A model generated the notes under the pieces. That model searched no databases, was not told the DNA's origin, and saw nothing but the letters and a program-made list of their open reading frames with translations. A program made the translations under genes and the position numbers. From a virus, in IMG/VR virus record IMGVR_UViG_3300033571_018680, positions 40,288 to 104,287 of that record: a DNA stretch of 64,000 bases; one strand, written 5' to 3'. Numbering within the stretch: the first letter of the stretch is position 1; every line of letters begins with the position of its first letter. Below are positions 1 through 9,163 of the stretch, in pieces.

Positions 1-2
1 TT

Positions 3-2426
3 AATGGTAGTGTTTTATATACGGCTGCTTTAACTGACCAAACTACAAAAATTATTTATGATCCCGACAGAAAGAGTGTTTGGGCTATTCAACCTAATAC
101 AAACTCCATAATAGAGATAGTTGTTAATTTGACAAGTTTTATTTCTACTTATGTTATTCCTACATCAAATATATCCGAAAATCAATATGGTACTTTAGAT
201 CCTAATTATGTTCAGAAAAATGATCTTTGGTTGAAGACAAGAGACTATATTAGAGCTCCTAGAGAGAACTTCTTAGGTGAACCAAGAGTAACATATTATT
301 ACAGATGGATGACTGATAATGTTCCTGAGATTTTCTTATATGATTTCTCTGGTGATCAACTACCAATAACTGGATCATACGCATATATTGGTGTTAAGCC
401 ACTTACTGAAGTTAATCTTAATAAAGTCCCTAATAGAAATTTAAATAATATTTCTTTGCCTCAAGCTCAACAAACAATATTTGATAGAGTTTATTATAGC
501 TTAGACCATATTGATGAAGAAACTACTAATATTTATTTAGATCCAACTCCAATAGAGACATTTATTGGATTTAATTCACCACAAGAAGGTGCTATAAGAT
601 CTATACTACAATTATTTAAAAGAGAGAATGTTAGTTTTGAAATTAACACAAACTCTACTAATAATGATATTATAACATTTAAAACATTTGTTGACATTGA
701 TGGCGTTAGTAGAGGTGAAATTAAGTTGAATATCGCATCAAGTAAATACTTTGTTTATGATAGTAATGGAAATAAAAGAGGTCTTAAGTCCGGTCAGTTA
801 TTAAGAATTGATGTTAAAGATAAAACAAATACAAAGAAGCAGTATATTTCTGGAAATAGTGGTAGAATATTTAGAATAAAAAATGTTTATAATAGAACTA
901 TAGTTGTTGATTTTCTAAGAACTTCAGATTCAATGCTATTTGAAACTACCATCATCAGTAACTATCCGAAGATTGGTAAAACAACATACTTAGGTGTGAC
1001 GTTTACAGCCTTAGATAGAGAGATTGGTAGATTTAATGTACTTGGCCAAACAGAAGAAGAAGATGTTAGATTTAGGGTAGAGTTGGGTAATGTTGGTAAG
1101 AACATAGGTTCTGATGAGACATTTATTTTCAAAGAATATGATATTTATGAAGGTGGTATTGATTGGACCTACTTAAATAAAAAGAGAAAAGAGATGTTAA
1201 TGCAAAAGCACCTGATATATCCATATATTGGTTCTTATAAATCAATTATAAATGCTATTAACTTCTTTGGATATAATGACTTAGAACTAAATGAATATTA
1301 TAGAAATATAAATGAGGCATCTGATAATTTTAATAAATTATTTAAGGTGGAAATTCCAGATATTTTTGATAATACTGTTGAGGGTTGGACAGAAAATGAC
1401 TTTATTAAACATACTTTTCCAAATCCTAATTATGAGACTACTAATTTATTTAATCTAACTTTTAGAATAACAGATAAAGAAGGTAATAATGTTTTACTCT
1501 ATAGTTTAGCTGAAGTTCAGATTAAATTACAAGGTCTAAAGTATTGGTTACAAAGAAATATAATTCCATTAACTCATAAGATATTAGATATAACAGGAAG
1601 AGCTGACTTTGTTGGTGTGAAAACCATAGAACACCGTTCTTTTGATATACATCAATTTAATGTAAAACAGAATATGTCTCCAGTTTCATTTAAATTAAAT
1701 GAAGCTTACTTGATGCCGGTTAATAGTGGATCAACTCAATATACTTGTGTACTAGATTTTAACTTATTATCATCTTCTACATATTCAAGTAGTTTATCAA
1801 CATATCCAAGTGCTTCTACCGCTTCTATTCCTGACTTTTATAATATTTCTATAAGAACTTATAAGACATATCCAGAATGGAATCCATTTGTTACTTATCA
1901 AACTGGTGATAATATTATCTATTATAATAAATTATATCAATCTGTTATTGATAACAATAGAGTTAAGAATCCTAGAAAATATGATTCTTCTATTGAATGG
2001 TCTTATCCATCTGGTACATATAGTTTTACAGTTGGTCAAGTTTATAAATATGATAGAGATTATTATGTTTATAGCGGAATAGGAGTTTCATCTGCTACTT
2101 CATCAACATATTCAACAATTACACCTAATAAAGACAGTAGTAATTGGTTAAATGTTACAGAATGGAGAGAAATGGATTTTATGCCTGTTCAAAGTTTCTC
2201 AGAGTTTAGGGGAATTGATAATTTATATCCTTATAACTTTACAATAGATTCAAATATAGATCCTTTCTTAGTTATTGAAATAACATCTGATAATGGTTAT
2301 GGTCAGACTTATAGAGATAGAAAGAACTATGAGATAAGAGGATTACTTGATATAAGAAATGGAATAGTTACCTATGACCCAATTGGTCCATTTGTTCCAA
2401 TTAATCAAATAACAACTTTACCTTAA
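3..2426 (+). CDS. Large tail/baseplate structural protein (5' end outside window)
   Basis: The reading frame is open from the first bases of the window, so this is the C-terminal 807 residues of a longer protein; a TTG at 129 is not a convincing start. The protein is rich in Asn, Tyr and beta-prone segments, as phage structural proteins are. Around window positions 1879-2010 it has a W..Y..GD.I.Y...Y....N pattern like a type 3 chitin-binding (CBM5/12-like) module, which suggests a carbohydrate-contacting domain near the C-terminus. It ends at a shared terminator facing a convergent gene. I do not recognise the family precisely; baseplate or tail-fibre-attachment protein is an inference from composition and from the tape-measure operon nearby. 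Confidence 0.5.
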   Translation, partial: NGSVLYTAALTDQTTKIIYDPDRKSVWAIQPNTNSIIEIVVNLTSFISTYVIPTSNISENQYGTLDPNYVQKNDLWLKTRDYIRAPRENFLGEPRVTYYYRWMTDNVPEIFLYDFSGDQLPITGSYAYIGVKPLTEVNLNKVPNRNLNNISLPQAQQTIFDRVYYSLDHIDEETTNIYLDPTPIETFIGFNSPQEGAIRSILQLFKRENVSFEINTNSTNNDIITFKTFVDIDGVSRGEIKLNIASSKYFVYDSNGNKRGLKSGQLLRIDVKDKTNTKKQYISGNSGRIFRIKNVYNRTIVVDFLRTSDSMLFETTIISNYPKIGKTTYLGVTFTALDREIGRFNVLGQTEEEDVRFRVELGNVGKNIGSDETFIFKEYDIYEGGIDWTYLNKKRKEMLMQKHLIYPYIGSYKSIINAINFFGYNDLELNEYYRNINEASDNFNKLFKVEIPDIFDNTVEGWTENDFIKHTFPNPNYETTNLFNLTFRITDKEGNNVLLYSLAEVQIKLQGLKYWLQRNIIPLTHKILDITGRADFVGVKTIEHRSFDIHQFNVKQNMSPVSFKLNEAYLMPVNSGSTQYTCVLDFNLLSSSTYSSSLSTYPSASTASIPDFYNISIRTYKTYPEWNPFVTYQTGDNIIYYNKLYQSVIDNNRVKNPRKYDSSIEWSYPSGTYSFTVGQVYKYDRDYYVYSGIGVSSATSSTYSTITPNKDSSNWLNVTEWREMDFMPVQSFSEFRGIDNLYPYNFTIDSNIDPFLVIEITSDNGYGQTYRDRKNYEIRGLLDIRNGIVTYDPIGPFVPINQITTLP

Positions 2427-2427
2427 T

Positions 2428-2457
2428 AAAAAACCTCTTATAATTAAGAGGTTTTTT
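2428..2457. terminator. Bidirectional intrinsic terminator
   Basis: CCTCTTA at 2434-2440 pairs with TAAGAGG at 2445-2451 around a TAAT loop, flanked by A6 and T6, so it works in both directions between two convergent genes. Confidence 0.85.
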
Positions 2458-2458
2458 A

Positions 2459-3787
2459 TTATTTATTAGGTGTTTCGCTTGGGAGTGGCTTTTTTCCACC
2501 ACCTTTACCACCTTTTTTATTCTTTTCTTCAGGTACTCCCTTTTCAAATTCAGAGTAAACATCAGGATAAACATCACCTTCAGCATCTTGGTCATATTTT
2601 ATCTCAAAAAAATCACCAAAGTCAAGAAGACCAGCTCTTGTTAATTCAACCTCTTGTGCTTTGTTTAGATATTTTTCAATATAAACATTTATATCATCAA
2701 CAAATTTATTAAATAAAATAACTGTATTATCTGTGAATAAACCAATAGGCTTTTTTCTCTTCTTATTAAAAGAACCAAGTACAACTTTAAAAATGTATTC
2801 TAGTTTAGAATCTTCTTTAATATAATCTTTAGTTAGTTTATTATTAATAAGTTCTGTGTTAATTTTAAATTTATCTTTATCAAAGAATTGAGGAACTACA
2901 AAATCAAATTCAATAAGATCTTGTTTAACTTCAGAAACATAAATATTAAATAATTTGGAAATCAAATAGATATAAATCTCATCTTTTTTCTCACCTTTTA
3001 GTTTAATATCTTCAATGTTTACTGATTGACAAAAATTTAAGAAGTTAATTAATATAAGAGTGTATATTTCAACAAAGTCAGTTGAATTATTATCACTAAT
3101 TCTCTTATAAAGTGGATTTAATAACTCAAATGAAATATCTTTATCATCACTTCTGATAATTAACTTTTCTAAGTTTTTCTGGAAGTCTTCTTCCATTAAA
3201 AATGAATTAGTGGAAGTAGGATTTAATATTTTATAGAAGAAGAAAGCAAATGATTTTTCACCAAAAATATATTCTAAGTCATCATCACTAGTATTAATAA
3301 AATACTTAATAGCTTCTTTCATTCTCTCAGTTAATTTACCTTGAAATAAAATAGGAATCATATCAACATCAAATAACCTAGCATATTCATCTAACTCATC
3401 TATTGAAAATTCATACTTACCACTTTTATTAATAGCAGTAATAACTAAGTTGTTTTTAGGGACTTTAGAATATTCTATATTAGCTGGTTGATTATCAGGA
3501 AAGTATTCAAAACAAAACCACCATTTTTTATTTAGTAGAGATTTAACTCTTTGATCCAATGAATTAAAATAATTAATAGCAGGGTTGTAATAGTTTTGCA
3601 TAGCTAAGTCAATTAGATTTATTGACTCATTTCCAATTGATTTTGGTTTGATAGTAAATTCATTACCATCCCAACTTACCCAAATTTTACTACCTTGTAT
3701 ATCTTCAAATACTGTTATTTCAGAATCAAATAGATTGTTTATTAAAGTCTCATCATTTAACCCATTCAGTGTTACTAGTTTACTCAT
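2459..3787 (-). CDS. Ligase-fold (nucleotidyltransferase-like) protein, catalytic Lys apparently lost
   Basis: 442 residues. Residues 27-37 read F-E-D-I-Q-G-S-K-I-W-V, which aligns with motif I of T4 Rnl2-type RNA ligases (E-K-I-H-G-T-N), but the AMP-accepting Lys is Asp29. FCFEYF at 91-96 sits about 65 residues later, the spacing expected for motif III, and a following D-M-I-P-I-L-F-Q-G segment also fits the fold. I find no clear motif IV or V lysine. The C-terminus is a short Gly/Lys tail. If the fold call is right, this is a pseudo-ligase or a binding protein rather than a ligase. An AATATATA-type element lies upstream. The family is unconfirmed and the alignment is by eye. Confidence 0.4.
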   Translation of the reverse strand: MSKLVTLNGLNDETLINNLFDSEITVFEDIQGSKIWVSWDGNEFTIKPKSIGNESINLIDLAMQNYYNPAINYFNSLDQRVKSLLNKKWWFCFEYFPDNQPANIEYSKVPKNNLVITAINKSGKYEFSIDELDEYARLFDVDMIPILFQGKLTERMKEAIKYFINTSDDDLEYIFGEKSFAFFFYKILNPTSTNSFLMEEDFQKNLEKLIIRSDDKDISFELLNPLYKRISDNNSTDFVEIYTLILINFLNFCQSVNIEDIKLKGEKKDEIYIYLISKLFNIYVSEVKQDLIEFDFVVPQFFDKDKFKINTELINNKLTKDYIKEDSKLEYIFKVVLGSFNKKRKKPIGLFTDNTVILFNKFVDDINVYIEKYLNKAQEVELTRAGLLDFGDFFEIKYDQDAEGDVYPDVYSEFEKGVPEEKNKKGGKGGGKKPLPSETPNK

Positions 3788-3826
3788 AATTTTTATACTT
3801 TGTTTTTGATTTTTGTTTTATATCAA

Positions 3827-3838
3827 ATTATATATTAA
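3827..3838 (-). promoter_or_regulatory. AATATATA-type phage promoter element
   Basis: Read on the minus strand this is TTAATATATAAT, about 40 nt before the start codon of the gene starting at 3787. It matches the element recurring before many genes in this window. Confidence 0.4.
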
Positions 3839-3841
3839 TAA

Positions 3842-4156
3842 TTACTTATTACTTAAAAAATTGGTAATTATAATCAAATCTTCTTCATAATTACCTGTTA
3901 GATTACTCTCTAATCCACCCGCTTTTAGATATTCATTATGTAATCTTATATAATCATCTTCAAAGAATAAGTCTTTTGTTAGATCATTTTTAGAACTACT
4001 ATTTTCAACATCTTTAACATTAACTAATGATGTATCTGTTTGAGTAATTGTTTTATTTTGAAGTCTTGTTTCACCGTAAGCTGGCCCAATCGGACCTACC
4101 AATTCTGTTCCCGATACTTCTTCATTTATAAAATCATTAAATTTTTTAATCTTCAT
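3842..4156 (-). CDS. Small protein with capsid-targeting-like N-terminus
   Basis: 104 residues from the ATG at 4156; an upstream in-frame ATG at 4210 lies inside the preceding gene and is not favoured. It begins MKIKKFNDFINEE, the clearest example of the tag shared across this window, and I-N-E fits the L/I-x-E cleavage signature of T4 prohead protease. The rest is acidic, without a recognised domain. The start codon overlaps the end of the upstream gene by 11 nt. Inferred role: internal virion protein or prohead-core cargo; the mature function is unknown. Confidence 0.6.
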   Translation of the reverse strand: MKIKKFNDFINEEVSGTELVGPIGPAYGETRLQNKTITQTDTSLVNVKDVENSSSKNDLTKDLFFEDDYIRLHNEYLKAGGLESNLTGNYEEDLIIITNFLSNK

Positions 4157-4604
4157 CTTTAGTTGGTATTTTTTCAAAATATTCATCTTGTTCTTGTAAT
4201 GAATATTCATCTTTTTTGGTGTTATAGATTATATTGTAAAGGAATTTATCTTCTAATTTATGTTTATTGTCTCCTTTCATGATAACTATACAAGATTCAT
4301 CTTCAAATGAGTTAGTTATTCCAATTATTGGCAAACCTATTTTACCATTTCTATCATGTAAGTCACATATTACCTTTTTACCTTTCTCTAAAAGAGAAGA
4401 TATTTTACTAAAAGTAGTATTTTTTGAAAGATATAAGAAGTCTTTCATATCATCATCTTTGGTGTTTTGATATAAATCTAAAAACCTTTTCTCTCTTTCT
4501 GATAATTTAGATTTACCAGAAACTTTATCCAATATTCTATTCATTTCTATTTCTTTAACAGATTCACCAAATAAATAATATTTAAGTATTTTTTTAATTT
4601 TCAT
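4146..4604 (-). CDS. Hypothetical protein, tag-like N-terminus
   Basis: 152 residues, starting MKIKKILKYYLFGES, a weaker form of the shared N-terminal tag. No known domain is recognised. The middle (K-G-K-K-V-I-C-D-L-H-D-R-N-G-K-I-G) looks like a small beta-rich fold. The last codons (D-E-D-stop) are read from the same bases that encode the start of the downstream tagged gene in another frame. It forms a two-gene unit with that gene, with an AATATATA element at 4631-4640 as the likely promoter. Confidence 0.55.
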   Translation of the reverse strand: MKIKKILKYYLFGESVKEIEMNRILDKVSGKSKLSEREKRFLDLYQNTKDDDMKDFLYLSKNTTFSKISSLLEKGKKVICDLHDRNGKIGLPIIGITNSFEDESCIVIMKGDNKHKLEDKFLYNIIYNTKKDEYSLQEQDEYFEKIPTKDED

Positions 4605-4630
4605 ATTATAAAAATTCTTTTACTTTAAGT

Positions 4631-4640
4631 TATATATTAA
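4631..4640 (-). promoter_or_regulatory. AATATATA-type phage promoter element
   Basis: Minus-strand TTAATATATA, about 27 nt before the start at 4604. With the plus-strand element at 4662 it makes a divergent promoter pair. Confidence 0.45.
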
Positions 4641-4657
4641 TTAAGGATATATGTTTT

Positions 4658-4669
4658 TTTATATATACT
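4658..4669 (+). promoter_or_regulatory. TATATACT promoter element of the tape-measure operon
   Basis: TTT-ATATATACT about 20 nt before the ATG at 4689; same core (TATATAC) as the other sites in the window. Confidence 0.5.
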
Positions 4670-4688
4670 ATGTAAAATTAATTTTTAA

Positions 4689-7600
4689 ATGGATAAGCAA
4701 CTACTACAAGCTCTCGATAATCTATCTATCGCATTAGAGAAGATATCCGATACTCTAAATAAGAAGGATTCAAAATCATCTACTGGGAAGGCTATGGAGA
4801 GTGGTAATTTTGGAGGTCAGCTAAAAGAGATAAGTAATGGTATTAAAAAATTGATATCTGATAATCAAAAAATTCTTAAGAATCAGGATACTATTATAGC
4901 TCTATCAAAGAAAAAAGAGTCTGATAAAAAGACTGGTGTTTTAGAAGAAGCGGGTGGTGATAAGAAGAAGGAAAGCAATATTAAAAAAGGTGTTGGTACT
5001 ATACTTTTAATTGCGGTTGCTGTTTTAGCAATTGGTATGGCATTTAAATTAGTTGGTAATGTAGACTTCTTATCGGTTGTTGGTCTGGCCTTAGCCATGA
5101 CTCTTGTATCAATAGCTTTTGAAAAAATATCTAAGTTAAAAATATCTACAAAAGATGCACTTAACACTTCTTATGTTTTACTAATTATAGCTGGTGTTAT
5201 AACAATATCATCTTGGATATTAGCCTTAGTTATACCTCTTAGTTTTGGTAAAGCACTAACCGCGATATTAATTGCTGGAGTGTTTACTATTTTATCATAC
5301 GGATTAAAGAATATAATAACTGCTTTAAAGGGTGTTAATATATTTGCCTTAATGACAACTATGGAGTATTTACCATTTATATTCTTTGCTTTATCAACCG
5401 CAATCGCTTTATCATCATATGTATTGGCATTGGTTTTACCACTTAGTTTTAGCAAGGCTATAACCGCTATTTTAATTGCGGCTGTATTTGCGGTAATATC
5501 TTATGGGTTGAAAAATATAATGACAGCTTTTAAAGGTGTTAAAATACTTGATATATTCGCAGCTGCTGAGTTTATACCTATGATATTTTTATCACTATCA
5601 ACCGCTATAGCTTTGTCTTCATATGTATTAGCATTAGTTATGCCTATTGGACTTGGTCAGGCAATAACTGCTATTTTAATTGCGGCTGTATTTGCGGTAA
5701 TATCATATGGATTAAAAAATATAATGAAATCATTTGAAGGTATTTCGGTTGACTCAATAGCTGAAGCTATTGTTGCAATACCATTTATATTTATAGGTCT
5801 TTCTTTTGCTATTGCTGCTTCATCTTGGTTATTAGCGATGGTTGTTCCTATAACATTTGCACAAGCTTTGACATCTATAGCTATATCTGTTGTTTTTGTT
5901 GTCTTATCATTTGCAGCGTCTCTTATATTAAAGGCAATTAGTGGAATAAGCAATTCTAAGTTGATAGCAGCATCTATAATAATGCCAATTTTATTCACTG
6001 CTATGTCACTTGCAATAATGGTTTCTTCATATTTACTTGCTCAGACACAGGAGATACCATTCATGAAATTACTTAGTATTCTTGGACTAGCAGTGACCGT
6101 TGCTGTCGCTGCCGTGGTTCTTGGATTAGCAGCCATAATACTAAATAAATTAGGAGGGATAACAGATTATATAAAGGGTGGAATAGCAATACTTATAATA
6201 TCTGCTACTATTATGGCAGCATCTTTAATTTTAAGTTATGGTACATATGATGAGGGTAAATATCCTAGCTGGGAATGGGCTCTTGGTGTTGGAATGAGTT
6301 TAGCCGCTTTTGGAATTGGTGCTGTTTTATTAGGAACACAAGTACTTAATCCTTTCTTCTATGCTGGGTTAGGTGTAATTTTACTTGTATCTGCTACTAT
6401 TCTTGCAACATCACTAATATTAGCTGAGGGTGAATATAATGAAAGTAAATTTCCATCAATGTCTTGGATGTTAGGTGCTACCGGAACTATATTAGCAATG
6501 TCTCTGGTGGCCGTTGCTATAGCATTCCTTTCACCTCTAATTGTACTTGGTTCTATTGCAATAATGACTGTTGCTCTAACTATTATGTTAGTAGATAAAG
6601 CATTATCGGAAGGTAAATTCAAATCATATCCATCAGATAAATGGATGTTAGGTGCTGTTAAAACGATACTTGAAATGTCTATGGTGGCTGTAGCATTGGC
6701 TATCTTCACGCCTTTAATTATTTTAGGATCTATTGCTATAATGACATCAGCTTTAACTATAATGTTGATTGATAAAGTATTTTCAGAGGGAAAATTTAAA
6801 TCATATCCATCAGATAAATGGATGAGTGGATCTACTAAATCAATATTGAAGATTGCTATGATATCTGTTGGGTTGGCTTTCTTCCTTCCTTTAATTATTT
6901 TAGGAGCTATTTCAATATTATTAACAGCCGCAAGTATAAAAGAAGTTGATGATATACTTAGAGAAGGTGAGTATAAAAAATATCCATCAAAAGAATGGAT
7001 TGATGGTGTCTCGGAAACACTAACAAAGTGGACGGGTCTAATGGATAATATTTCATTTGGAGATGTTGTCGGTGGTGCGATAGCTGACTTTTTTGGTGGT
7101 GGATTAGGTGACATAGCTGAGTCAATAGTATCAGTTGATAATATTCTAAAAACAGGAGATTATAAAACATATCCATCTAAACAATGGATAGACGGTGTGG
7201 GTCTTTCTTTAATGTCAATGAGTAGTATAATGGCCGGTGATTTAGAGGTTGATGACGATATACTTGGTGTTGCTGATATGTTAGTTTTAATAGCAGCTAA
7301 GATAAAGGCTAATATTGCGGTATTCAATTCTAGTATTAATCCTGGTTTTATGAAATCAATAGCATCAAATATAACATCATATGTTGAATTAGCTAAATAT
7401 GTAGCTGGTAACTATCCAGGTCAAAAAGGTGGATTGGTTGGTGCTGTTCAGGGTATGTTATTTGGAGCAGATTCGACTCAAGATCCAATGGATAGAGTAG
7501 TTAATGGAATGGTTAAATTAGGAAATGCTTATGCTAAATTAAGTCAGTCTATACAGAATTTTGGTAATGCGATTAATGCTATTGATGCTGAGAAATTATC

Positions 7601-7931
7601 AGCTATTAAATCATTCACATCAAATGTAATTTTAATGTCTTTAATGGATCCTGATATGTTTGAGGACATGTTAGATAGATTAGAGGATAAAGCAGGTGTA
7701 TTTGTTGATGCTATAAATGAAATAGACTCGGATAAAGAGGATGTTAAAAAACCAGCAAGTGTTAATGCTGGCAAGGGAGCAAAAACACCACCAGATCCAA
7801 ATCAACAAAAAATGATTCAGTTATTAACCGCTATGGATGCTAAGTTAGGTACAATTGCTAAAAACTCTGGAACATTAGCAGACTACACAAATGAGTTAAG
7901 AACATCTTCTGGTGTTAAAGTAAAAAAATAA
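4689..7931 (+). CDS. Probable tail tape measure protein
   Basis: 1080 residues. The N-terminal ~95 residues are charged and coiled-coil like. Residues ~100-760 are a long series of hydrophobic helices with internal repeats, and the C-terminus is helical and polar. Two repeat types are visible: a ~68-residue unit (T-A-I-A-L-S-S-Y-V-L-A-L...A-V-F-A-V-I-S-Y-G-L-K-N-I-M) and a later unit carrying E-G-x-Y/F-x-x-Y/F-P-S-x-x-W in six copies. Long, helical, hydrophobic, repetitive proteins at the head of tail operons are typically tape measures. At the usual ~1.5 A per residue it would span about 160 nm. A multi-pass membrane protein is the alternative. First gene of an operon running to 9802. Confidence 0.55.
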   Translation: MDKQLLQALDNLSIALEKISDTLNKKDSKSSTGKAMESGNFGGQLKEISNGIKKLISDNQKILKNQDTIIALSKKKESDKKTGVLEEAGGDKKKESNIKKGVGTILLIAVAVLAIGMAFKLVGNVDFLSVVGLALAMTLVSIAFEKISKLKISTKDALNTSYVLLIIAGVITISSWILALVIPLSFGKALTAILIAGVFTILSYGLKNIITALKGVNIFALMTTMEYLPFIFFALSTAIALSSYVLALVLPLSFSKAITAILIAAVFAVISYGLKNIMTAFKGVKILDIFAAAEFIPMIFLSLSTAIALSSYVLALVMPIGLGQAITAILIAAVFAVISYGLKNIMKSFEGISVDSIAEAIVAIPFIFIGLSFAIAASSWLLAMVVPITFAQALTSIAISVVFVVLSFAASLILKAISGISNSKLIAASIIMPILFTAMSLAIMVSSYLLAQTQEIPFMKLLSILGLAVTVAVAAVVLGLAAIILNKLGGITDYIKGGIAILIISATIMAASLILSYGTYDEGKYPSWEWALGVGMSLAAFGIGAVLLGTQVLNPFFYAGLGVILLVSATILATSLILAEGEYNESKFPSMSWMLGATGTILAMSLVAVAIAFLSPLIVLGSIAIMTVALTIMLVDKALSEGKFKSYPSDKWMLGAVKTILEMSMVAVALAIFTPLIILGSIAIMTSALTIMLIDKVFSEGKFKSYPSDKWMSGSTKSILKIAMISVGLAFFLPLIILGAISILLTAASIKEVDDILREGEYKKYPSKEWIDGVSETLTKWTGLMDNISFGDVVGGAIADFFGGGLGDIAESIVSVDNILKTGDYKTYPSKQWIDGVGLSLMSMSSIMAGDLEVDDDILGVADMLVLIAAKIKANIAVFNSSINPGFMKSIASNITSYVELAKYVAGNYPGQKGGLVGAVQGMLFGADSTQDPMDRVVNGMVKLGNAYAKLSQSIQNFGNAINAIDAEKLSAIKSFTSNVILMSLMDPDMFEDMLDRLEDKAGVFVDAINEIDSDKEDVKKPASVNAGKGAKTPPDPNQQKMIQLLTAMDAKLGTIAKNSGTLADYTNELRTSSGVKVKK
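5461..5727 (+). repeat. Near-identical tandem repeat inside the tape-measure gene
   Basis: A segment of about 55 nt at 5461-5523 recurs almost unchanged at 5665-5727, 204 nt (68 codons) apart. Both encode A-I-L-I-A-A-V-F-A-V-I-S-Y-G-L-K-N-I-M. A related diverged copy lies upstream near 5257-5320. Confidence 0.75.
6609..6827 (+). repeat. Second repeat type in the tape-measure gene
   Basis: The segment encoding G-K-F-K-S-Y-P-S-D-K-W-M occurs at about 6612-6647 and again at about 6789-6824, 177 nt (59 codons) apart, nearly identical in DNA. Four more diverged copies (EGEY...P-S-x-x-W) flank these. Confidence 0.7.
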
Positions 7932-7963
7932 TAAACAAATAATACTTATTTCATATAATTGAT

Positions 7964-8395
7964 ATGAAGAACATTTCTTTATTCAAGAAAATTAAACTTT
8001 TTAGAGAGTTTAAAAAGCAGATTAAAAACAGTAAAGAAGATTTAGAAAGAACTCTAAATATAAGAGTTGATAAGTCTTATAGACTATACACTGTTTTAAA
8101 CATACCTGAAGACTTGGTAGGTGAGGCTTATAGTCTTAAAAAATCCGATATTGATAGAATATCTGAAAATTTTACAAGAGAATATACACTTGGTGTGTCT
8201 AGATTTTTAGATACAAAGGGATTAAAAGAACTTTATGAGATATATGAGATTAGAAAAGTTGATAAATATTCTTATCTAATTGTTATAGGATATTCTTTAT
8301 TTAAAAGTAATAAGTATTATGATACTTTATATTATAGAGTTATACCTGGTGGTATTATACTTTCTATTATTTTATCTCTTATTTTACTACTATAA
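7964..8395 (+). CDS. Hypothetical membrane-anchored protein
   Basis: 143 residues, not recognised. The N-terminal half is basic and helical. The last ~18 residues (from V-I-P-G-G-I-I-L to the C-terminus) form one strongly hydrophobic segment, so a C-terminal membrane anchor is likely. It follows the tape-measure gene by 32 nt in the same operon. It could be a tail-completion or host-membrane protein; nothing in the sequence decides. Confidence 0.5.
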   Translation: MKNISLFKKIKLFREFKKQIKNSKEDLERTLNIRVDKSYRLYTVLNIPEDLVGEAYSLKKSDIDRISENFTREYTLGVSRFLDTKGLKELYEIYEIRKVDKYSYLIVIGYSLFKSNKYYDTLYYRVIPGGIILSIILSLILLL

Positions 8396-8447
8396 CTAAA
8401 CTTTTTAATCATTTTCAATTATAAAAAAAAACAAAAACAAAATAAAT

Positions 8448-8879
8448 ATGGATAATTTCTATGAATTGTCGGAAGACACAATATCTAAATTTTTAGAGGT
8501 TTTTAATAAAAAAACTTTCCCAGTTTCTATCAAATTTCAATTTGAAGGAGATGAAAAACAAAAAGAACTTATTAAAATATCAGTAATCCCACCAAAGTAC
8601 CAATTTATAATTGGTAAGGATTTATTAGTATCAATTAATGAAGATATTCTAAATGTATTTGATGACGAATCAGTAACTATTTTACTTGAACAAGAAATTG
8701 ACAAAATCAATATGAATATTGAGACTGGTAAAATTAAACTTGTTAAAACAGATTTAAATACATTCTCATCACTTGTAAATAAGTATGGTGTTGAAAAAGT
8801 AGCTAGAGCTAATAAGGTTGAAGAACTTTATAAAGAACAACAAAAAGATGCTGCTCAAGACGAAGAATTTATTGTATAA
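8448..8879 (+). CDS. Conserved-looking phage hypothetical protein
   Basis: 143 residues, acidic, soluble. A beta-rich N-terminal half is followed by D-D-E-S-V-T-I-L-L-E-Q-E-I-D and a helical C-terminus. The layout resembles phage proteins with a degenerate metallopeptidase-like core, but there is no HExxH motif and I would not assign a function. The A-rich leader before the ATG has no Shine-Dalgarno sequence. Part of the 4689-9802 operon. Confidence 0.5.
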   Translation: MDNFYELSEDTISKFLEVFNKKTFPVSIKFQFEGDEKQKELIKISVIPPKYQFIIGKDLLVSINEDILNVFDDESVTILLEQEIDKINMNIETGKIKLVKTDLNTFSSLVNKYGVEKVARANKVEELYKEQQKDAAQDEEFIV

Positions 8880-8893
8880 AAATATAAATCAAA

Positions 8894-9145
8894 ATGAGTA
8901 TTACACACGGACAACATCACGGTCAAAACTATGTTTCGGCTTTGAAGAAGAAATATGAGTTTCAAATGGAAGAAGCAAAGGCAAATTTAGCACTTTACTT
9001 TTCAAATACAAATCTTGCAGCAATTGGAGAACACTCTGATCTATTAACAGAACATGATAAGTGGATTGAACAATATGCAAATGCTAAAGATAAATTAGAG
9101 ACACTGATGTCTTTGTATGACACAGTAACCAATATTAACGGATAA
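8894..9145 (+). CDS. Small helical hypothetical protein
   Basis: 83 residues. The His-rich start (H-G-Q-H-H-G-Q) is followed by two amphipathic helices that look able to form a helical hairpin or coiled coil. It lies 14 nt after its neighbour in the tail operon. Not recognised; tail chaperone or connector are possibilities only. Confidence 0.5.
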   Translation: MSITHGQHHGQNYVSALKKKYEFQMEEAKANLALYFSNTNLAAIGEHSDLLTEHDKWIEQYANAKDKLETLMSLYDTVTNING

Positions 9146-9163
9146 AAATAAAAAATAAATAAT

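Noticed and set aside
6359-7114. 251-codon antisense open frame inside the tape-measure gene
   Set aside because: It mirrors the repeat structure of the sense gene and its product is low-complexity Ile/Ala/Ser; a codon-bias shadow.
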